Of a stretch of 59,412 nt of DNA, positions 57,248 to 59,412 are shown one piece after another. Made by a program: the position numbers and the translations under genes. The DNA is taken from the NCBI GenBank assembly GCA_020048895.1, contig JAIFLV010000017.1, forward strand, positions 1 through 59,412. The letters are read 5' to 3'. Source of the stretch: Rhodoferax sp. (lineage in GTDB: Bacteria > Pseudomonadota > Gammaproteobacteria > Burkholderiales > Burkholderiaceae_C). Position 1 is the stretch's first letter, and each line of letters begins with the position of its first letter. The notes under the pieces were generated by a model. The model saw nothing but the letters and a program-made list of their open reading frames with translations. It ran no database searches and was not told the origin of the DNA.

Positions 57248-57306
57248 TCTTGAAAGTGGCGCAGTTACAGGCGCCGCCACCGCTTTTCACGGGCAGTTAG
57301 TTCTAT

Positions 57307-57395
57307 GCATCATTTATGCCCCCAGCCCCCGTACTACTACACCCCCCACCGTTGCGCCCACCCCATCCAGAGCAGTTTCCCCCAGTCCAATACGG
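57307..57395. repeat. 90-bp direct repeat, right copy
   Basis: 89 bp in this copy. It abuts the 62-nt hairpin repeat (57411-57472) with only 15 bp between. A weak third match (CCCCCCACCGTTGC at 59115-59128) stands at the same distance before the other hairpin repeat. Confidence 0.9.
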
Positions 57396-57410
57396 CCCTT
57401 CCCCGGCACC

Positions 57411-57472
57411 ATCCGCTAAAGTCCGCCTCTTGCAGTTAGAAAGTTCCCGTAAAACTGGGAACGCACCGGCAA
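57411..57472. repeat. 62-nt interspersed repeat with conserved hairpin, copy A
   Basis: Aligned with 59185-59246 without gaps: 51 of 62 positions match. It contains the hairpin GTTCCC-GTAAAACT-GGGAAC. The partner copy has GTGCTC-GTAAAACA-GAGCGC, so two base pairs changed on both sides and one became G-T. Confidence 0.8.
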
Positions 57473-57494
57473 CAATCAGAATGCCAAAGAAAAG

Positions 57495-58245
57495 TCAGCG
57501 AAGAACATCTGCCGGATGCGGTTGTTCAGGCTGTTCATTCATATAACCCTTTCCATCCTTCACACCCTTTCTGCCGATGATCTGCCAGGCGGTGCGCTGG
57601 TCGACCAGGCGGGCCAGGAACTCAAGCTCGTCATCGGTGTGGTTGATTGCCTTGGCAGGCGTCAGCAGGCGCCCGTTCTTGGACTCCGCTTCACCCCAAA
57701 ATGACTGATGGTAGCTCGATACGCTCAGCGCCAAATCCCGTCCGGCGCGCTTCTCTACTTCACCGTAGCAGTTGCAAAAATAGGTGCGCTGGTTTTGATT
57801 GGAGAAGACCTCGGTGTAAACGCCGGTGCCTCTAATGCCAGCGGTGAGCGTGGGGGTGACGATCTGGCGCCTGGAGCCCTTGCCCTAGACGCTAGTAGTC
57901 CGTTTCACCAAAACGCTTATATGAAGTCGTGCCTTTTCCCGTCTGGCGTTGTTGTTCGTCGTTGCCATAGCTACGGTTATGTCGCCTCCTCACGCCTAGC
58001 CAGCCTGAAAAATCCATCGATTTCATTTCGTAACCTTTTTGATGAAACGGACTACTAGCAACCGCGCCTGCGATCAAGCGAAGCACGCTCACCTGGTTGA
58101 TGGAACTCCCACGCTCCACCGCCAGTCGCGAGTTCTGGCGGACCAGGAAAGACGAATTGCCGATGACAAAAATCAGGTTCGCGCCGGGACCGGTCTCGAT
58201 CCAGTCGCCGCTAACGATCGACTCCCGCGGCAGCAGGCGCCGGCG
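57495..58245 (-). pseudogene. FecR-like domain protein, interrupted by a MITE-like insertion
   Basis: Reading minus, the upstream part (58060-58245) gives LPRESIVSGDWIETGPGANL and AVERGSSINQVSVLRLIAGA, a FecR beta-helix start. After the 57891-58059 element, the frame resumes with GSRRQIVTPTLTAGIRGTGV, YFCNCYGEVEKRAGRD and NHTDDELEFLARLVDQRTAW, ending in a TGA at 57495. The N-terminus with the signal peptide is missing. The two parts are in different frames and the element carries stops, so the gene is dead. Confidence 0.7.
57891..58059. mobile_element. MITE-like element of 169 bp with 23-bp terminal inverted repeats
   Basis: The left end GCTAGTAGTCCGTTTCACCA (57891 onward) and the right end (58037-58059) are reverse complements with one mismatch in 23. 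It has no transposase gene. The outermost CTAG could be either repeat end or a 4-bp target duplication. Insertion into the FecR-like gene supports mobility. Confidence 0.7.
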
Positions 58246-58286
58246 TCAGCTTTTTCGTCGCGTGTGATTCATTGCCGTTGCCGGCA

Positions 58287-58304
58287 AATAACATATTTGT
58301 TATT
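58287..58304 (+). promoter_or_regulatory. Perfect palindrome, operator of the HigB-like module
   Basis: AATAACA-TATT-TGTTATT, 10 bp upstream of the ATG of the toxin gene. The right half overlaps TATTAT, a -10 candidate. An XRE antitoxin such as the one downstream would be expected to bind here. Confidence 0.6.
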
Positions 58305-58314
58305 ATCGCGATCA

Positions 58315-58646
58315 ATGGACTACACGATAAGTTACTACAGCGAGGCGGTGCAGGAGCAGATCCTTAGTTTGCCAGACACGCTCGCTGCGCGCTACGTCGT
58401 GTTGACGCGCCGCATGGTCGCACTGGGTCCCAATTTGGGGGAACCGCACACCAAGGCGTTTGGTGAAGGTTTGTTCGAGATGCGGCTCAAAGGTGCAGAA
58501 GGCATTGCACTGTCTTCTTCTGCACGCTGGTAGGGCGGCGCGTCGTCATGCTGCATAGCTTTGTCAAGAAGTCAGGCCGCACCCCGTTACGTGAACGCGA
58601 GATTGCCCAAACCCGAATGAAGGAACTCAAACATGCAAACACATGA
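58315..58646 (+). pseudogene. HigB-like (Gp49) toxin with a one-base deletion
   Basis: Begins MDYTISYYSEAVQEQILSLP and reads through EPHTKAFGEGLFEMRLKGAE, the normal HigB/phage Gp49-like core. At about 58510-58514 (GCACTGTCTTC) the frame shifts by one missing base: reading the other frame gives FFCTLVGRRVVMLHSFVKKS and EIAQTRMKELKHANT, the family C-terminus, ending in a TGA at 58644. As read, it stops early at residue 72, so the active-site C-terminus is lost. It overlaps the antitoxin gene. Confidence 0.75.
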
Positions 58647-58920
58647 ACAGTTGATTGAAAAGCTGATGCATCGCCCAGGCGTCCAAGCCGAGGTGTTGCG
58701 GATCGAACGCCACGAGGGGGTACTTCTGGACGCGCTGCTCAAAGCTCGCCAGGAAGCCGGGCTGACGCAGGCGCAAGTGGCACAGCGCATGGGGACACAG
58801 GCACCCGCCGTAGCCAGAATGGAACGCGCATTGGCGACCGGCAAACACTCCCCCTCCATCGCAACGCTACGCAAGTACATCAAGGCTTGTGGCAAGAGGC
58901 TGGTCTTGGAAATTGCGTAA
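58633..58920 (+). CDS. HigA-like antitoxin, XRE-family HTH
   Basis: 95 residues, intact. The HTH is at about 38-75 (ARQEAGLTQAQVAQRMGTQA, then AVARMERALATGK), followed by SIATLRKYIKACGKRLVLEI. It overlaps the end of the frameshifted toxin gene by 14 bp. With the toxin broken, it could remain as an orphan repressor or as immunity against related toxins. Confidence 0.85.
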   Translation: MQTHEQLIEKLMHRPGVQAEVLRIERHEGVLLDALLKARQEAGLTQAQVAQRMGTQAPAVARMERALATGKHSPSIATLRKYIKACGKRLVLEIA

Positions 58921-59184
58921 GCTGCGTTGCCAACCTGCAGCGCAAGTGCTACTTTTGCCACCTAGCCCATGCGTAGCCTGCGTAGGAGGCTCCTAAAAGT
59001 ATAGCGATCGCAGCGTGCCGCACACCAGTCTGAAGGCAAAACTGCTGCGCAACCTGGGGGCCAACGCCTCCGGGCAGGGCATCACCGTCCTCGTTTGCCT
59101 GGACCTGAGCAACTCCCCCCCACCGTTGCAACTGAGTCACGCCCCCTAATTTGTCGAACCGGAAAACCTCCCACCCCCAGCCCC
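58921..59184. other. Intergenic region between the HigA-like gene and the ugd leader
   Basis: No gene. It contains TAGGAG-G-CTCCTA (58982-58994), a perfect small palindrome followed by AAAAGTATAGC, in the style of the family's extragenic repeats, and at 59115-59128 a 14-bp match to the 90-bp repeat. The rest shows nothing I can support. Confidence 0.45.
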
Positions 59185-59246
59185 ATCCGCTCAAACCCGC
59201 CCCTTGCAGGTAGAAAGTGCTCGTAAAACAGAGCGCGCACCGGCAA
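59185..59246. repeat. 62-nt interspersed repeat with conserved hairpin, copy B (ugd leader)
   Basis: Copy B of the unit at 57411-57472 (51/62 identical, no gaps). The hairpin GTGCTC-GTAAAACA-GAGCGC lies at 59216-59235, about 33 nt before the ugd ATG. A ribosome site AAGGGAG (59252-59258) lies between. Confidence 0.8.
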
Positions 59247-59267
59247 AACACAAGGGAGTTCTGTCAC

Positions 59268-59412
59268 ATGCGGATATGCGTTTCGGGCGTTGGCTATGTC
59301 GGGTTATCCAACGCAGTACTACTGGCCCAGCACCACGACGTGGTGGCCATCGACATCGTGCCCGCCAGGGTGGATAAGCTCAATGCCCGCCAAAGCCCCA
59401 TAGAAGACGCCG
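59268..59412 (+). CDS. ugd: UDP-glucose 6-dehydrogenase, 3' end outside window
   Basis: Only the first 48 codons are seen. [20 protein letters not shown] has the NAD-binding GxGYVG pattern of UDP-glucose/GDP-mannose dehydrogenases, and [20 protein letters not shown] is the typical continuation. It oxidises UDP-glucose to UDP-glucuronate for polysaccharide. It is on the same strand as fcl-gmd, 3 kb upstream, with accessory material between. Confidence 0.88.
   Translation, partial: MRICVSGVGYVGLSNAVLLAQHHDVVAIDIVPARVDKLNARQSPIEDA

Noticed and set aside
57411..57472. Integron attC site
   Set aside because: The repeat has a hairpin but not the GTTRRRY/RYYYAAC core arms expected of attC, and no integron integrase is present.

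Overview
The window looks like a stretch of chromosome from a betaproteobacterium of the Comamonadaceae type (Rhodoferax/Polaromonas/Acidovorax relatives). This is inferred from betaproteobacterial-type LexA boxes (CTG-N10-CAG), an EF-P with the Arg32 loop next to its rhamnosyltransferase EarP, a PHB-type phasin, the exbB-exbD-lpxK-Trm112-kdsB-adk cluster, and short extragenic hairpin repeats of the kind common in that family. No rRNA is present, so the species cannot be fixed.

Layout. (1) Positions 1-11307 are the late tail/adhesion genes of a prophage, all on + and tightly packed: two beta-rich structural proteins, a 1572-residue adhesin with a discoidin-like head and six LamG repeats, a small protein, a repeat-rich tail-hub-like protein and a small OB-fold-like protein. 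(2) Directly after them lie two abnormal tRNA genes: tRNA-Cys with about 16 extra bases and a remodelled D-arm, and tRNA-Leu(UAA) whose 3' third is duplicated in tandem. (3) Positions 11622-48149 are mostly ordinary core genome: an HD-GYP phosphodiesterase, an acyl-CoA dehydrogenase with a kinase-like partner, a Crp/Fnr regulator, a FimV-like protein, the lexA operon, asnS, the lipid A/KDO/ExbBD cluster, sodB, icd, clpS-clpA, a patatin-like lipoprotein, a phasin, a thioesterase-nitroreductase-pncB-dehydrogenase-rmuC-MFS run, LOG, efp-earP, uvrC, pgsA, hupB, tRNA-Val and ppiD. (4) Positions 48192-50646 are a small mobile-looking locus at tRNA-His: a truncated integrase, then a hipBA-type toxin-antitoxin module bracketed by a perfect 26-bp inverted repeat. 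(5) Positions 50690-53668 hold DUF2835, a truncated DUF6516-like toxin with an unknown partner, and a four-PAS diguanylate cyclase. (6) Positions 54079-59412 start a polysaccharide locus (fcl, gmd, then the 5' end of ugd). Between gmd and ugd about 3 kb is filled by remains of mobile modules: a VapC fragment, an intact RelE/BrnA-type pair between 90-bp direct repeats, a FecR-like pseudogene split by a 169-bp MITE-like element, and a HigB-like toxin killed by a frameshift beside its intact antitoxin.

How it fits together. The core part supplies stress responses (LexA, SodB, ClpSA, UvrC, RmuC), envelope and polysaccharide precursors (LpxK, KdsB, ExbBD, PgsA, Gmd/Fcl/Ugd), PHB/acyl-CoA metabolism and c-di-GMP turnover (one degrading and one synthesising enzyme). 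The accessory parts sit next to tRNA genes or inside the sugar-nucleotide locus.

The signals I think most deserve a second look are: the tandem duplication within tRNA-Leu; the 62-nt repeat pair whose hairpin shows compensatory base changes, one copy lying in the ugd leader; the hipBA module inside a perfect inverted repeat; and the series of decayed toxin-antitoxin modules between gmd and ugd. No CRISPR array or replication origin was seen.
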